A DNA stretch of 29,461 bases from Mnemiopsis leidyi (GCA_000226015.1 JH152733.1:61033-90493); one strand, 5' to 3'; numbered from the stretch's first letter, positions 1 to 20,347 are shown. Notes: generated from the sequence alone by a model not told the origin. Numbers and translations are program-made.

Positions 1-102
1 TTCACCGTCCAAGAGCCACCTGTGGCTGAACCACGATGGAATGTCAGGATTGTAAATAATTGTTTAAAGACGTCAGATATATCAGAACACGTTGACTGTT
101 AA
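1..102 (+). CDS. possible 3'-terminal exon of a gene entering from the left
   Basis: A frame is open from base 1 to a TAA at 100-102 and gives 33 residues that begin FTVQEPPVAEPRWNV and end SEHVDC. The residues are varied and the codons unbiased towards A/T, unlike the DNA after the stop. An ATTAAA at about 210 could serve as poly(A) signal. No domain is recognised. The minus strand is also open here for about 20 codons, so the strand is not certain. It is too short to prove; the preceding sequence would decide. Confidence 0.3.
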   Translation, partial: FTVQEPPVAEPRWNVRIVNNCLKTSDISEHVDC

Positions 103-2101
103 ATTAGATTCAATTGAAAGAGGAGTAAACAAGAATATGTAAGTATGCACCGATGCATGATACGATTCTATATATTCCCGACGGAAATCACGACTTTCTT
201 TTCTTCTCTATTAAATTTTTTGCTCCCAGTTTGACACGTCTGGACTATAAGTATAACGGGTTATAGTCCAGACACGTGACACATCCCGTCTTCGTGACGT
301 CAAGACTCAGGTCAAGTTTAAATGGAAGGCTGGAGAGCTTATTCATCGAGCTTTGTTTGTTTCCGCAAGAAATTCGGCAAAAATTTAGAGGGAAGACCGG
401 ACGTCGGGCCGCATGGACATAAGGGAGCAGTGACACGAGGGTGGCGAGGAAGGTAAGGATAGGAAGGTAAGGAGTAGAGAGCCTTCCCACAAGTCTCAAT
501 ATGATCCAGGAAACGGTGCAGGGCCTCTAGAGGGCCCCAATTGTAGGTCCGACGAACTTGTGAGTGGTCGATATCATGATAAAGTTAACGAAATGAATTT
601 AATAGCAAGGTGCTAAAATAATTTTTATGATTTTAGTTTGATATGATCAGCGATCACGTGATAGAATAAATTTGAATGTGTTTCCTGGGAGCAAACATAT
701 ATAAACACAAAATGTTTGTTGCAAAAGATGATTTGTTTTTGTTTCATCTTTCCCTATCTAAGCATGCCAAAATCTTCTCGCGTTATCTTTGTTCCTTTGT
801 TAAGTCGTTTAGACCCGAGCTCATACAGCTAATTGGATGCAATTAGAAGTTTTCTCGCCTCCTCCCAAGATTAGGGGTACCGGAGATCGAACCAATCATC
901 GAACTAATGTTCTGCCACCTACTTTTAAATTTTAAAACCTTACATTTCCGTAACCCTATCAGTATCAATTGAGCGAAGTGAAGTGACGATTTAGCACCTA
1001 TAAGTCGGCGTATTTAGATGGCGGGAAAGAAGCTATAATGATTGAAAATTTTCTCCAGGCATTATCGATAAAATGCTGCAAAGGGCTTTCCACAATGGGT
1101 GAAATTTGGTAAAAACGTGGTTGTCCTCTCGTTAAGCACATGTTTTATTTTTATTGGCGTTTAAGGTAGGTCAGGTGACAGTAGTACGCCAAGGTGTCAT
1201 GCAACAATGGCTCATATAGCGATTGCTGTATCAGTGAGTAAGACGATTTATAGCGATCAGTGTATGCGGGCTAGTATAATTGCTACTAACGATGACAATA
1301 TGCGTGGGAGAAGACGGGTGCTGTACCCAGATCCGCAGATCGTGCTGTCACGAGGGGAAGGTAGAAGAGAGCAGTGCCCTCCCACAAGAATCTAGAAGAT
1401 CCAGGAAACGGTTCAGGACTTAAAAGAGACCCAGATTTTTGTTTCAGCACACTTGGGCACTTGCAATTTCTGTTTGATCTGCTCAAGTTGACTGACAGCC
1501 TCTCGAGTTACTTTTGTTTGTTCAATAAGCCGTTTGGAACTCTAATCTTACAAATCTCGAATGGCGGCAAAGAGTTACTAAGTCTGATTCTTTGGATTTA
1601 GCAACTTTGTTAGTTTTTGCTGTAGACTTGAAAATGTGTTTGTAAGGAAAAATGTTCTAATAGATATTCATTTACTGAAATCGTAATAGATTAATCGGTA
1701 AAATTTGACGCCCTTTTAGAAATTTATAATCAAGTGAGAAACTTCGCGTCGTCGCAGTCTTTTCAATTGAAACATTTAAATTTGTATCCTACAAGCTTAT
1801 TTAGATCACTCTCCTACTCTTTTCAACCGAAACCTGCTTTAAAGTTGAAACCCATAGTATCAAGACATAGTATTTGTATAGTAGTATGTGCTTCTGTGAA
1901 TACGAATTGTTCCCATTGATCTCAGTGGACCAGTGGTCTACTGTAACACAATGTGGAGACCGCAGTTAAAGGGTTACCATGAGTTAATGGAAGAACCCGG
2001 TGGCCCAACTTACCTGACCCTTACCATTCAAAGCCTAATCATTCAACAAAATGTTATGTCCAAATCTTAAATTTTAACCAACAAATTAAATTTCCCCTCA
2101 G
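103..2101. other. unassigned DNA with one dispersed repeat pair
   Basis: No convincing gene. Two related stretches lie at about 420-545 and 1340-1435: they share a GTGCCTTCCCACAAG-like block and the string GATCCAGGAAACGGT, with gaps between them. An ATG at 1207 (CAACAATGG context) reads MAHIAIAVS and meets a GTGAGT donor at 1234. This could be a first coding exon, but I found no phase-matched partner. The palindrome TCACGTGA occurs at 654-661. Confidence 0.4.
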
Positions 2102-2188
2102 CTCCGGTCTTCTAAGATATCCTCTTGGCTGCCATAGCCCGACCATCTTCCAGAGATTAGACGTCAGGCATACAGGCAAGGTATCTCG
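2102..2188 (+). CDS. candidate internal exon, unknown protein
   Basis: A pyrimidine-rich acceptor (TTTCCCCTCAG, ending 2101) and a GTAAGA donor (2189) bracket 87 bases. Only one frame is open across the block; it has phase 2 at both ends and gives 28 full codons that begin SGLLRYPLGCHSPTIF. The composition is richer in G/C than the surroundings. No neighbour exon with matching phase was found and no domain is recognised, so this is a splice-site-based candidate only. Confidence 0.25.
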
Positions 2189-5173
2189 GTAAGAACAGAA
2201 TCTGATCGTCTCATTTACTTGCGTTATTTAAAAAGTATTTGTATAAGCTTAGCTGTAGACATTTGCTTATTCATAGATCTTTTATCTCCTTTCATTAATG
2301 GTGTTTCACCATCAGTTCCTTTGATGGTCTAATATACAAAAGCCATTTTCATTCATTGATTATTCATGGGAAACAGCAAGTGTTTGAGTTTCTTTGATAC
2401 TTTCATCAATAACAAGCGTCTCAACCGTCTGAGAAATGTCAAAGGCTTGATTAAATACGTCCTATTCTATAGTTCAATAAAGCAGTTACAAATAATTCTA
2501 TTTTGAGCCGATTTAGATTTAAAGACGTAGACTCAATAGATCTCAAAGCAATCAGTTATTACTGAGGTCAACTGTTAAGAATTATACGATGAATTAAAAT
2601 TAGCCGTCATGACTTACCTATTATGCACTTTGTAAGATCTTCTCCGTTTCAATGAAGTAAGATCTAAGATTATTTTTATTTGTTTTTCGAGCTGTGCACC
2701 GCTTTGCTCTTTTAAATACGTAATACGATCAAATAGATCGGCCGACATCTCTTTGTCAAGTTAGATCATTAATTGAAACTAGAACAATCGAGACTACTGG
2801 TAGCTTCTGATTTTCTAAAAACCTGTCTCCTGAATGATTCAATTAATTTCATTTAAAAATTAATTCACTGAACATTAAATTGTGGTCTAAGTCATTGGTC
2901 TATGAACAATTTTTTAGAATCCGCGGTCTTAGATAAAGTTAAGATTCATGGTCTAAAAAACTATCTAATCATTTGTATCATGCCATAATTTTAAGTTGGT
3001 GTTTTGGAAATCGATATCCTAATTCCAAAAGCATCTTTACAAAACTAAGATTCATTATAGTGTTATTAAAAAGGATAATATTTGATCAATATCAATATCA
3101 TGGCGTAAACGTTTATGGTGTTGAGGGGGCAATTTTAAACTGACGACAAAAATCCAGCTGCCGAGGTTCTGCTATAACAGCCAACAGGTTGTTCGGACGT
3201 ACTAGATAGGGCGATAAATCACGTTTCGTTTGATTGATTTCATAGCATGTGTTCATATAAAAACCATCAGTTCAGTGTTGTACGACGAGCAAACGAATGG
3301 AGGTATCGAAAATTATCACACGACTACGAGTGCCGATATCACACGCGACCCATGAGTTTGCTAATTGTATTAGCAACCGCGTACTGACTTTAATCATTGA
3401 AATAGAAAAGGCTCAATTAGATCAGCTTTCACTCCTTTTAGAAGTTATACTCATCTGAAAATCGTTGCACCCATATGCCCTGTAACAATTTCTGCAATAT
3501 TTATCCAACCCAAAATAGGCTTAGCAAAAATACCCCTTATATCATTCTGTTTGATTGACTGATTGATTGTTGATTTTATGAAGAAGCACATGTTTTACAG
3601 CTTGATTGACCGCGAAAGTTTGATATCGATAATTAAGTAATTATATACAATTACAACGGCAGTGTTCACCACGGGTGGTTGCTAATGTCAGTTGTCACCC
3701 CTAGCCTAGCAACAGATTCCCCAACTAAGACGTTAGAACTAGAAGATTTCCGCTCAAGAGGCTAAAGTTCAACCTCGTGAGCTATAAGTAGCTGACCATG
3801 TCAGCAGAGTCTCCAACTCCAGCTGTAGCTGTGATACTCATACTTCAAAATCCCACAGTGCCCTACTGTCTGCCTTCGTTACCGAGTGAGCCTTAAGGTT
3901 GCCACGTGCTCCTTGATCATATTTCATTAAAACACATCAAATGACGGTACCACGTGTAAGTTAAGGAGAGGTGTCACATGCTTTAACAACCGACCAATTT
4001 CCTGTCTGGCCCATTCCACGGAACATTGCACTTTGAAGTGTAGTGTATGTATCAGAGAGCTTACTCGAGTACCTACCAAGCCATTATGTTTTGGAAGGAG
4101 ACCTAGCACTTATCAGGTCTCTTCTTCAGTTTCTTTACTGCATGTGGTGGCAAATACCTAGCATGTTTAGCCTCGTTTATACCTGTTGCCTACACCTATA
4201 CTGAAAGCAAGGTTAACCCACCAATCGCCCTGCTACGTTTCAGTCACCTGATTGTAGATGAGGTGCTCTGGTGCTGGCCGCGGCTTGCTGAATTGCTGTA
4301 TAAGGTACTTTGACCATGAGCACCGCTGTTACCCAAACAACCTTCAATTGGTGGGTGCGGGATCACGTGATGCTGATACTCATTGCTGATTGGCTGGTTG
4401 TCATTGGAGTCGGGCTAGCGTCATGTGGTGGTGTAATTAACGTACACTTTTTATTTAGAACAGCGGTCTCGCCAGGGGCCATCTGCTTTGATCTGGCAGC
4501 GCGGGTGACGGTTTTTCAGCAGTTAAATAATTTTAACACACAGTCCCGGACAACACAGCTCAAAGAGATAAGTGTGTGGTGGTGACCCTCTTTGATCACA
4601 GATACCCAGCGGCCCGACTCCCTCGCTACAACTCTCTTAGCTCGCCCCTTTGATTACCTCCCCCTCGCGTCTGCTAAACCGTGGATGTTTTGATAAAGGA
4701 GCTACCTTGGCGGTTGCTGCCTCCGTTTAGCTTTATCTCTGTTTCACAACACCTTCCGTCATTGTCTTCAGATACGGCGAGAGGTGACTTTGAGCGCGAG
4801 CGTGAAAGAAAGATCACTGAGAAAGGAGGAGGGAAATATACAGTATATATTCAGCACATTTCTCTTTCTCTCGCGGGCCCCGATAAAGACTTTAAACACG
4901 ACTGTATAGTGAGCTCTGACTACAGTTGTACGGCCGGCTTTTACCCGCCGTTTCAGAGCTCCTAGAGAGGTAACAGTGGTCCGGTTCCGAGTTGATGATC
5001 AGGCGACCTCGACCGTAATTGGTTTGTCCATGGAGCGAGGGAGCTATAAAACTTTGACACCGTCAAAAGTTCGCTATGTGCCGTTTTGAGTTTTGGTTCT
5101 GCTTGCAGCGCCGCTTTTAAGGAACCTGACTACCAATACCGGGAGTGTATAAGGAGCGACGAGAAGGGAGGGT
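2189..5173. other. no supported gene
   Basis: AT-rich to about 3650, then richer in G/C between about 4250 and 5000. Several short frames exist (for instance ATG 4316 to about 4585) but lack splice context or recognisable residues. A TATAAAA-type string at about 5044 (GAGCTATAAAACTT) could be a plus-strand core promoter. TCACGTGA occurs at 4363-4370. I see nothing I can call a gene. Confidence 0.4.
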
Positions 5174-5353
5174 TTAAACGTCATGATATAGGTGATATGC
5201 AACACTTATCCCCCCTTGTAGTTGTATTTCCCTAAATCCGTGGATAACTCTAAGTTTGGCATTTCCGATTGCGTTTGTGAGTATGTACAGTCGGTGAAAA
5301 TCTTTAATTTGCCCCGCCTTACCGTTTTGGGCCCCTATCAGTTTCACGATTAA
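5174..5353 (-). CDS. candidate last exon of cadherin-like gene
   Basis: Read on the minus strand, an acceptor (GGCACGTGCAG) is followed by LIVKLIGAQNG and stays open for 59 residues to a TAA at 5174. It enters in phase 0, which matches the exit phase of the exon at 5442-5542. The hydrophobic LIVKLIGAQN stretch would sit where a cadherin repeat has its last beta strand and linker (V.V.V.D.NDN). A GTAAGG donor after GAQN (5322) offers a shorter version with more exons downstream. The intron to the upstream exon would be only 88 bases. Confidence 0.3.
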   Translation of the reverse strand, partial: LIVKLIGAQNGKAGQIKDFHRLYILTNAIGNAKLRVIHGFREIQLQGGISVAYHLYHDV

Positions 5354-5441
5354 CTGCACGTGCCGAATTCCATTGGGATAATTTTTCTAATTCTCCAGCT
5401 TTCGAACAGTACAAGAATCGCCTCTGAAAAGTTGCACTTAC

Positions 5442-5542
5442 CAATATACCTGTTATGTTCTTTCTACAATTATAAATATCTGTCGCTTCCACGATAATCA
5501 TGACTGGATGTTCGTAATCGAGAAGTAGTTTTTGTTGAGCCC
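5442..5542 (-). CDS. candidate cadherin-repeat exon
   Basis: The minus strand between a CCTAAG acceptor and a GTAAGT donor (5441) is open for 33 codons and contains LDYEHPVMIIVEATD. This resembles the cadherin signature LDYE....Y.L.V.ATD, with a loop two residues shorter than usual. Cadherins are calcium-dependent adhesion proteins of the cell surface. Exit phase is 0 and fits the next exon at 5353. A 31-base block at 5651-5621 (CTACAG acceptor, GTAAGT donor, exit phase 1) fits the entry phase and may be the preceding exon. No calcium-binding DXNDN motif was found, so the assignment rests on one motif plus phase agreement. Confidence 0.38.
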
Positions 5543-5651
5543 CTTAGGTCTAGATATATCAATATTTTAATTTAGTTAAATCATAATTCTTTTAGTTTAA
5601 CTGATCTTCGCCGAACTTACTTTCTACTACTATAGGACAATTGCGGGTACT

Positions 5652-6718
5652 CTGTAGATATAAATTTTGAAATCTTCCTCTGATAAATGCACCGACCCTG
5701 TTGCATCAATCTTTTTTGAAAATTTAATCGAATTTATTCACATGTTCCATTTTGTGTGATGAATATAGGCGTGAACTGTGAACATCCAAGCTGTGTTAGA
5801 CTGAAAGTAAAAGAGCATGTGAAATAAGATTTATGTAGTCAATTTATGTAGTCAATCTTCGTGTGTGTATCTCATTGCTTGACAGATATTAGTTTTCCTT
5901 CCACTTTCACAGCAAAAAGATGAAACGTTTTTGCTACAGACAGGTCCCAGCAATTTGTTGCAATTTTTCTATTCTCCTGTTTCCCAACTAGTTAAGGTCT
6001 TTTAATATAAATAACCTCCGTTTATGTATAACGTCAGCTGCAAAAATAATCATCGGATACGCCTAGTTAGTGTTTTTGGAGCGGAAACTTAGCCTCATGA
6101 CTACGAGCAATTAAGTCTTTGAATGAATATCAAAATCAATGATCAGTTAACGCAGTGTCCCCATGCTGAGAAATGAAATATTTTATCGGAATCAATTTCC
6201 CTGCTATGTGCCTAAGAAACTAACAATACTACAATCAATAGAACCGCCGATAAATTAAGAAAAAATGACACTAGAAAGCGCTAAACCGAATTTCGTCAGC
6301 ATCATCACTCATCGACTAGAAATACTGACACATATTTTATTGCCAACAACGTCTGCTTACCTCGCCGAGCGGGTTTGTCTGGACCGTGTCTCTGAAAATC
6401 CAGACAATATCTTACGAAATCAGCGTACCACTATAAACCGCTGCTTTGTCTTGGATGCTATCATTTTTTAAAAATCCTATCATCATCAGCGTTTATTTTT
6501 TGAAAAACTGCGCGAGAAATAGGCTACTCTACTCTCTTCCTCATTTTTAAAGTTATGATAAAAGCGTTTCTCAATGCTATCACTTAACTAATAGAGATTT
6601 TAACACATCTCCTTTGATGATGTGATATAACAGTTAACAAAGTTGATCGTTATAACTTCACTAACAAATTCTTATTAAAGTAAATAAGTGTGGTTACTAA
6701 CTAATTCTCTTCCCATAG
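5652..6718. other. no supported gene; spliced 5' end signal at its right edge
   Basis: AT-rich with no clear exon. At the right edge a perfect branch-point-like TACTAAC (6695-6701) and a pyrimidine tract lead to CCCATAG ending at 6718, ten bases before the start codon of the Kazal gene. An upstream non-coding exon, or a trans-spliced leader, is expected to join here. Confidence 0.45.
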
Positions 6719-6728
6719 GATAAAAGAG

Positions 6729-16117
<9,389 letters not shown>

Positions 16118-16225
16118 ATATGAACTCAAACAGTTTTTGCCGATTATTTCGTTCATTTCCATTTAAACCTGGGCTGACAAAGACAGGCTGTCAAAGCGCT
16201 AACATGTTGCGCTTTATATTTTTAT

Positions 16226-16231
16226 AATAAA
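16226..16231 (+). terminator. poly(A) signal AATAAA of the Kazal gene
   Basis: A canonical AATAAA sits 109 bases after the stop codon in an AT-rich 3' region. Confidence 0.6.
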
Positions 16232-16463
16232 GTGCTAAATGACGTCTACTTCGAATAGAAGCTTAGATCGTCGATATGTGAATTTCCGTGATACGAATTA
16301 TGATTATATCAGGCAAATTCTTGCCCCACTTCATTTTCAATTTTGACCAGAAATTACAAAACAGAGACATCATTTCAATGAAAATGTTGAGAATAAGATA
16401 TAATAAAAATGCTAGTTATAACGGCATAAAGATCTCTCCCTTCAAATAAATCGGTGTCCGACC

Positions 16464-16600
16464 TCCTGCCCCAGAACATCGTGCCCCAGAGCACTTTAAC
16501 CCAGTAATTTAGCCCCAGTGACGTCCTGATCGACAACAGACAACTTTGTTAGGGTTAGGGTTAGGGTTAGGGTTGTGGGGCACGATGTTGTGGGGCAGGA
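16464..16600. repeat. 25-bp inverted repeat around four TTAGGG units
   Basis: The left arm 16464-16488 (TCCTGCCCCAGAACATCG and on) and the right arm 16576-16600 are reverse complements with one mismatch. Between them lie four perfect TTAGGG units at 16549-16572. GCCCCA also recurs within the loop. Confidence 0.9.
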
Positions 16601-16948
16601 CGACGGGAACCAAATAAATCTCTTATTTAAGCAAAATTAAAAATGTATAGTAGGTTTACAACTTTATGGCGAATCCAATATCACACCTCAATCAAACATT
16701 AAATTGATTATTCAATATAAAATTAGAACATTTTGTTTTACAAACAGCTATTATCTTGAAACAAACAAGCGAGGATGAAAATTTGGAAATAATCACAATC
16801 CAGCTGTTCGAAACAACAAATTCTACAAACACAACTCATAGCTACATGGATCTTCTTGCTCTGCAATAACCAATTTGTGACGACTCCGAACGTAACAATA
16901 TTACGTCATAACATGAAATTTTTACACCATATTTAAATTTTGTATGTG
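16601..16948. other. AT-rich, no supported gene
   Basis: Nothing recognisable; it would be the 3' side of the minus-strand gene that ends at 16949. No canonical AATAAA was noted on that strand close to the stop. Confidence 0.4.
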
Positions 16949-17572
16949 TCATGATAGCCGCTTCTCTCTAGCTAAAAGTTGGGGCCGATGAAAGTTCTTC
17001 ACTTTCCATTCAGGATATCCTGTAACAAAAAATTGCGATATCAATTCATATTATCACTATTATCAATAAGAAGTTGATGAGGTTTTCAAGGGATTCAAAT
17101 AGAGTTTGAAACTTGCAGAACTGTACTTGTACTTGTAGTTGTAACTTTACTTGTAGTTTTACTTGTATAGTTGTAGTTGTACTTGTAGTTGTAGTTTCAC
17201 TTGTAATTTTACTAGTAGTTTTATTTGTACTTGTAGTTTTACTCGTTATTTTACTTGTAGTTCTATTTGTACTTTTGTAGTTTTACTTGTAGTTTTACTT
17301 GTAGTTCTAATTGTAGTTGTAATTTTACTTGAAGTTTTACTTGTAATTGTAGTTGTAGTTGCAGTTGTCGTTTCACTTGTAATGGGAGTTGTAGTTTTAC
17401 TTGTAGTTGTACTAGTAGTTGTAGTTTAACATGTACTTGTGCTTGTGTCTTGTAGTTCTAATTAATAAATAAAGTTTTCATAGTTCCTATTTCTATATAC
17501 CTGTAAGACCGTCTTTACACTTTCTGACGAATGAGCTGTCCACTGTAGGTATCGGAGGTGCTGCTCTCGTGT
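16949..17572 (-). CDS. last two exons of an unknown minus-strand gene
   Basis: Exon 17572-17501 (acceptor AAACTTTCCAG, donor GTATAT) reads TRAAPPIPTVDSSFVRKC, KDGLT and leaves in phase 1. Exon 17019-16949 (acceptor TTTTGTTACAG) enters in phase 1 and reads YPEWKVKNFHRPQLLAREK to a TGA. The joined end is basic, with ordinary residue use in AT-rich DNA. The intron holds the ACTTGTAGTT repeat. No family is recognised and no upstream exon is secured; a minus-strand block at 18879-18762 (PPYPQLELKRPDK) is possible but its phase does not match directly. Confidence 0.4.
17116..17460 (+). repeat. degenerate ACTTGTAGTT repeat
   Basis: About 345 bases of irregular 6- and 12-base units of TTACTTGTAGTTGTAG. 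The open frame across it (Cys/Ser then Val/Leu-rich) is a by-product of the repeat. Confidence 0.85.
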
Positions 17573-17602
17573 CTGGAAAGTTTAGAGATGTTAATTGTTT
17601 GT

Positions 17603-17808
17603 GTCACGTGGTATGACGATACGTTACGTGGTGTGTGGCGTTACGTGGTGTGATGATACGTCACGTGGTGTGACGTCACGTTACGTGGTGTTACGTCACG
17701 GTAGGTAGTTTGACGTCACGTCACGTGGTGTGACGTCAAGTTACGTGGTATGACGTCACGTTACGTGGTGTGAAGTCACGTTACGTAGTGTGAAGTTACG
17801 TCACGTGC
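17603..17808 (+). repeat. CRE/E-box-rich 20-bp array, plus orientation
   Basis: Imperfect copies of TGACGTCACGTTACGTGGTG. Each unit carries the CREB-type palindrome TGACGTCA and a TTACGTGG or TCACGTGG core. The units diverge more than in the array at 20151. Confidence 0.88.
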
Positions 17809-18548
17809 AATTTTCACAGATATAAGGATAAGGAGGTTCACTTTCAACCACCACTGAGCCAAAAAGAAACTTTATCATATATTTATAAATAAGAAACTTC
17901 TATTATTATTATGATTTCAAAATTCCGCGGGAGATATTGAATTACTCTGACTTTGAGCTCACACCACATGAAAATGAAATCGATGGGCATACGATGGACT
18001 TCAATGTTACAGTTAAGCACGGTATAAAAATACATTTATCATGATATGTTCGCAGATGGTCTACCAGGGGTTTACTAAATCTCACAACTTTTCGCTAAAA
18101 TCGGCTGGTTGGACAAATTTTATCGCCGCCACAGTTTTGTTACGACAGAATTGTAGTTAGACTTAAAGCATTGCTTTTTGACGTTAAGACTAAGAGTATG
18201 TTATAAGAGTTGCAAGACTAAGATCACTGCGCCAAGGAAACATTTTAGGACACAGTATTTCGACATCGCCCAGTGTGGACAATGCTCCTCGCGGCAACGT
18301 TTCAGATTTTCAATTCTCGTCATTGATCCACGATCCCAGTCAAACTTAACAATTTTAACTGTACACGATCCCAGTCAAACTTAACAATTTTAACTGTACA
18401 CCGCCACTGGTCTCCACTTTGATGACAGCGACGTTCTATTTCTCGTTCTAGTCCGATTATAAAGGTGTGTTTGTGAAAGTGTCATACGTCTTAGTTCCGA
18501 CAAGGGACAAGGAACAGTCCCCAACATGAGCCGGACAGCTAATAAAAT
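17809..18548 (+). other. two candidate coding blocks
   Basis: Frame 17889-18021 reads IPREILNYSDFELTPHENE, then DGHTMDFNVTVKH, before a GTATAA donor. A second block, 18452-18529, follows a strong acceptor (TTTCTCGTTCTAG) and reads SDYKGVFVKVSYVLVPTRD to a TGA. The phases (1 out, 0 in) do not match, unless a weak GTTAAG donor after FNVT is used. The minus strand is also open in part. Real exons are possible but unproven. Confidence 0.25.
18329..18398 (+). repeat. 35-bp perfect tandem duplication
   Basis: CACGATCCCAGTCAAACTTA and on, two identical copies starting at 18329 and 18364. The perfect identity suggests a recent event. Confidence 0.95.
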
Positions 18549-18818
18549 AACGAGGTTCTAACTTCCGAACAAAGATCTAGTACACTGCATGTGTATCTTG
18601 TAGTCCTAACGTTCCTGCTCTCTCTTCTTCTCACTCTCTGCGTGTCTCTGTCTGTCTACCAGTCATCCGATCTACTGGGCGGTGGACACCTGGGTGTTGC
18701 TCTAATTGGAACAGCAGTAGCTGGTCATCCTCTGGTATATATATATGGGGCTGTGCTCCACCTTGCTGCCAGCGCTCCATACCATGCCAGGCAGTTGCAC
18801 TGCTGTAGTTGTTATTAA
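18549..18818 (+). other. candidate membrane-protein exon
   Basis: A frame open to TAA 18816-18818 reads two hydrophobic runs, LTFLLSLLLTLCVSLSVY and LGVALIGTAVAG then PLVYIYGAVLHLAA. It could follow an acceptor at 18606 (GTATCTTGTAG). However, the first run is also a perfect pyrimidine tract for the acceptor GTCTACCAG at 18660, and the minus strand is open too (18879-18762). Strand and reality are unresolved. Confidence 0.2.
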
Positions 18819-18879
18819 CATTTTGTCTGGACGTTTAAGTTCTAATTGTGGGTATGGTGGCTTATCAGATGCAGCTGCT

Positions 18880-19816
18880 CTGATAAATACCACGTGAGGC
18901 TAGCCGGCCAGGTTGTGCTAGAAAATCGATAAACAGTTACTACTCCGCTTAGAATTATCTCGCTTTAAAGAATGATCCCTTATTTTTTACTTAACCTTAA
19001 ATCTAAGCGTGCAAAAACTGGGTCTATCTAAAACCTACGTCTCTCTTAGCTCAGCCGTTTTTGTAGCAGTGCCTACTCACTTAGTTTTCTACCGAAAGCC
19101 AAGTAACGGGACACACAGTAACCACATGGACGAAAGTCACGTGATGTAACGATGAAACCACGTCAATCACAACATGCCACAATGTCACATTCATGGTCAA
19201 CACCGCCGGGCTGATCTAACGGTTGTTAGTCAGTAGTCAACTTAGTCATTTTAAATTATGTAAAAGACTAAGAGCATGAGGTCTCCCCACCCCGAACGAC
19301 ATGTCCTGGGAGTACACTATTGTTTCTTATCGTTAGTCGTAGTTGTATGGTGGAGGATAAATGCGAAATTGAAAGACAACATCAAAAAGTAATGATATAA
19401 AGTATGTAAGAGAGAGGTCCCTTTACAATAAAACTCTGTTTGTAGTTGTAGTTGTACATTTATGTTGGTTTGGCGTTGTGTTTTGTAGTTCTTGTACTTT
19501 ACTTTAACTAATAACCAGTCAATGTTAAGGATCAACGTAACATATGGCCATGAATCAAATTATAAAATCATTAGACTGAAACTGTAAGATCTTTGAATCC
19601 AGCAAAACTACTGTACACTGCACAATTATTTGACCAAAAACCCCTGTAAAATGGTTAATTCCTTTAATCAATTGATTTTAATTCAATATAGTGAACTCAA
19701 TTCAATCAAGTGCCTTTCCAAACCTAATTCATTCGATCAAGTAATCTCAATCGCATAATGATATAACAGGAACTGCTTAACAAAACTGACCATCTAATTT
19801 GACGACTGACCATAAC
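18880..19816. other. no supported gene
   Basis: AT-rich. TCACGTGA occurs at 19137-19144. Short frames on the minus strand (19535-19317) have no splice context or recognisable content. Confidence 0.4.
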
Positions 19817-19938
19817 TCACAACGTATCGTCACGCAACACACCACGTTACGTCACGCAACACACAACGTTACGTCACGCAACACACAACGTTACATCACG
19901 CAACACACCACGTTACGTCACGCAGCACACCACGTGAC
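19817..19938 (-). repeat. CRE-like 22-bp array, inverted orientation
   Basis: About five copies of GTCACGCAACACACCACGTTAC. The reverse complement (GTAACGTGGTGTGTTGCGTG) resembles the unit of the arrays at 17603 and 20151, so this array points the other way. Confidence 0.85.
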
Positions 19939-19998
19939 ATAATCTAACACAGCACTCCTACCTGAAACACTGCCATATAGTAGAAGATAATGAGCTAG

Positions 19999-20007
19999 TA
20001 TAAATAG
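19999..20007 (+). promoter_or_regulatory. TATA box, TATAAATAG
   Basis: A consensus TATA element followed by a GC-rich stretch with GCGGCCGC; transcription would start about 25-32 bases downstream, near 20026-20035. It lies between two oppositely oriented CRE-like arrays and 340 bases upstream of the small peptide gene. Confidence 0.45.
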
Positions 20008-20150
20008 TTGCTCGGCCCCGCGGCCGCTGCTGCAGCTACCAATTATACAGTCTGTTTATCATTAACACACGGCTGCCATCTACCAGTGTCTCGACTATTT
20101 CTCTCTTTTTATCGAGGGGCAAGAGTTCAAGAGCACATCGCGAGACGCTA

Positions 20151-20266
20151 AACCACGTCGCGTGACGTCATGTCACGTGTTGTGACGTCACGTTACGTGG
20201 TGTGACGTCACGTTACGTGGTGTGACGTCGTGTTACGTGGTGTGACGTCGTGTTGCGTGGTGTGAA
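20151..20266 (+). repeat. CRE/E-box-rich 20-bp array, plus orientation
   Basis: Five copies of TGACGTCACGTTACGTGGTG, with CGTGTTACGTGG variants. It would lie in the 5' untranslated region of the peptide gene if the TATA box at 19999 is used. Confidence 0.9.
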
Positions 20267-20347
20267 CTGCCTATTATTATTGGGTTTATGTAGTGTCATT
20301 GGTTCTTCATGCACGATAAACAATTATTATTTGTGGGTTAATTTGCC

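Noticed and set aside
840..925. Possible tRNA or tRNA-derived element on the minus strand (GGTTCGATCTCC)
   Set aside because: A B-box-like string is present, but the T-arm and acceptor stem do not pair and no A-box was found.
6380..6490. Minus-strand cadherin-like exons with GTAAGA and GTAAGC donors
   Set aside because: The model needs an intron of about 24 bases, too short for an animal, and the residues have no firm cadherin motif.
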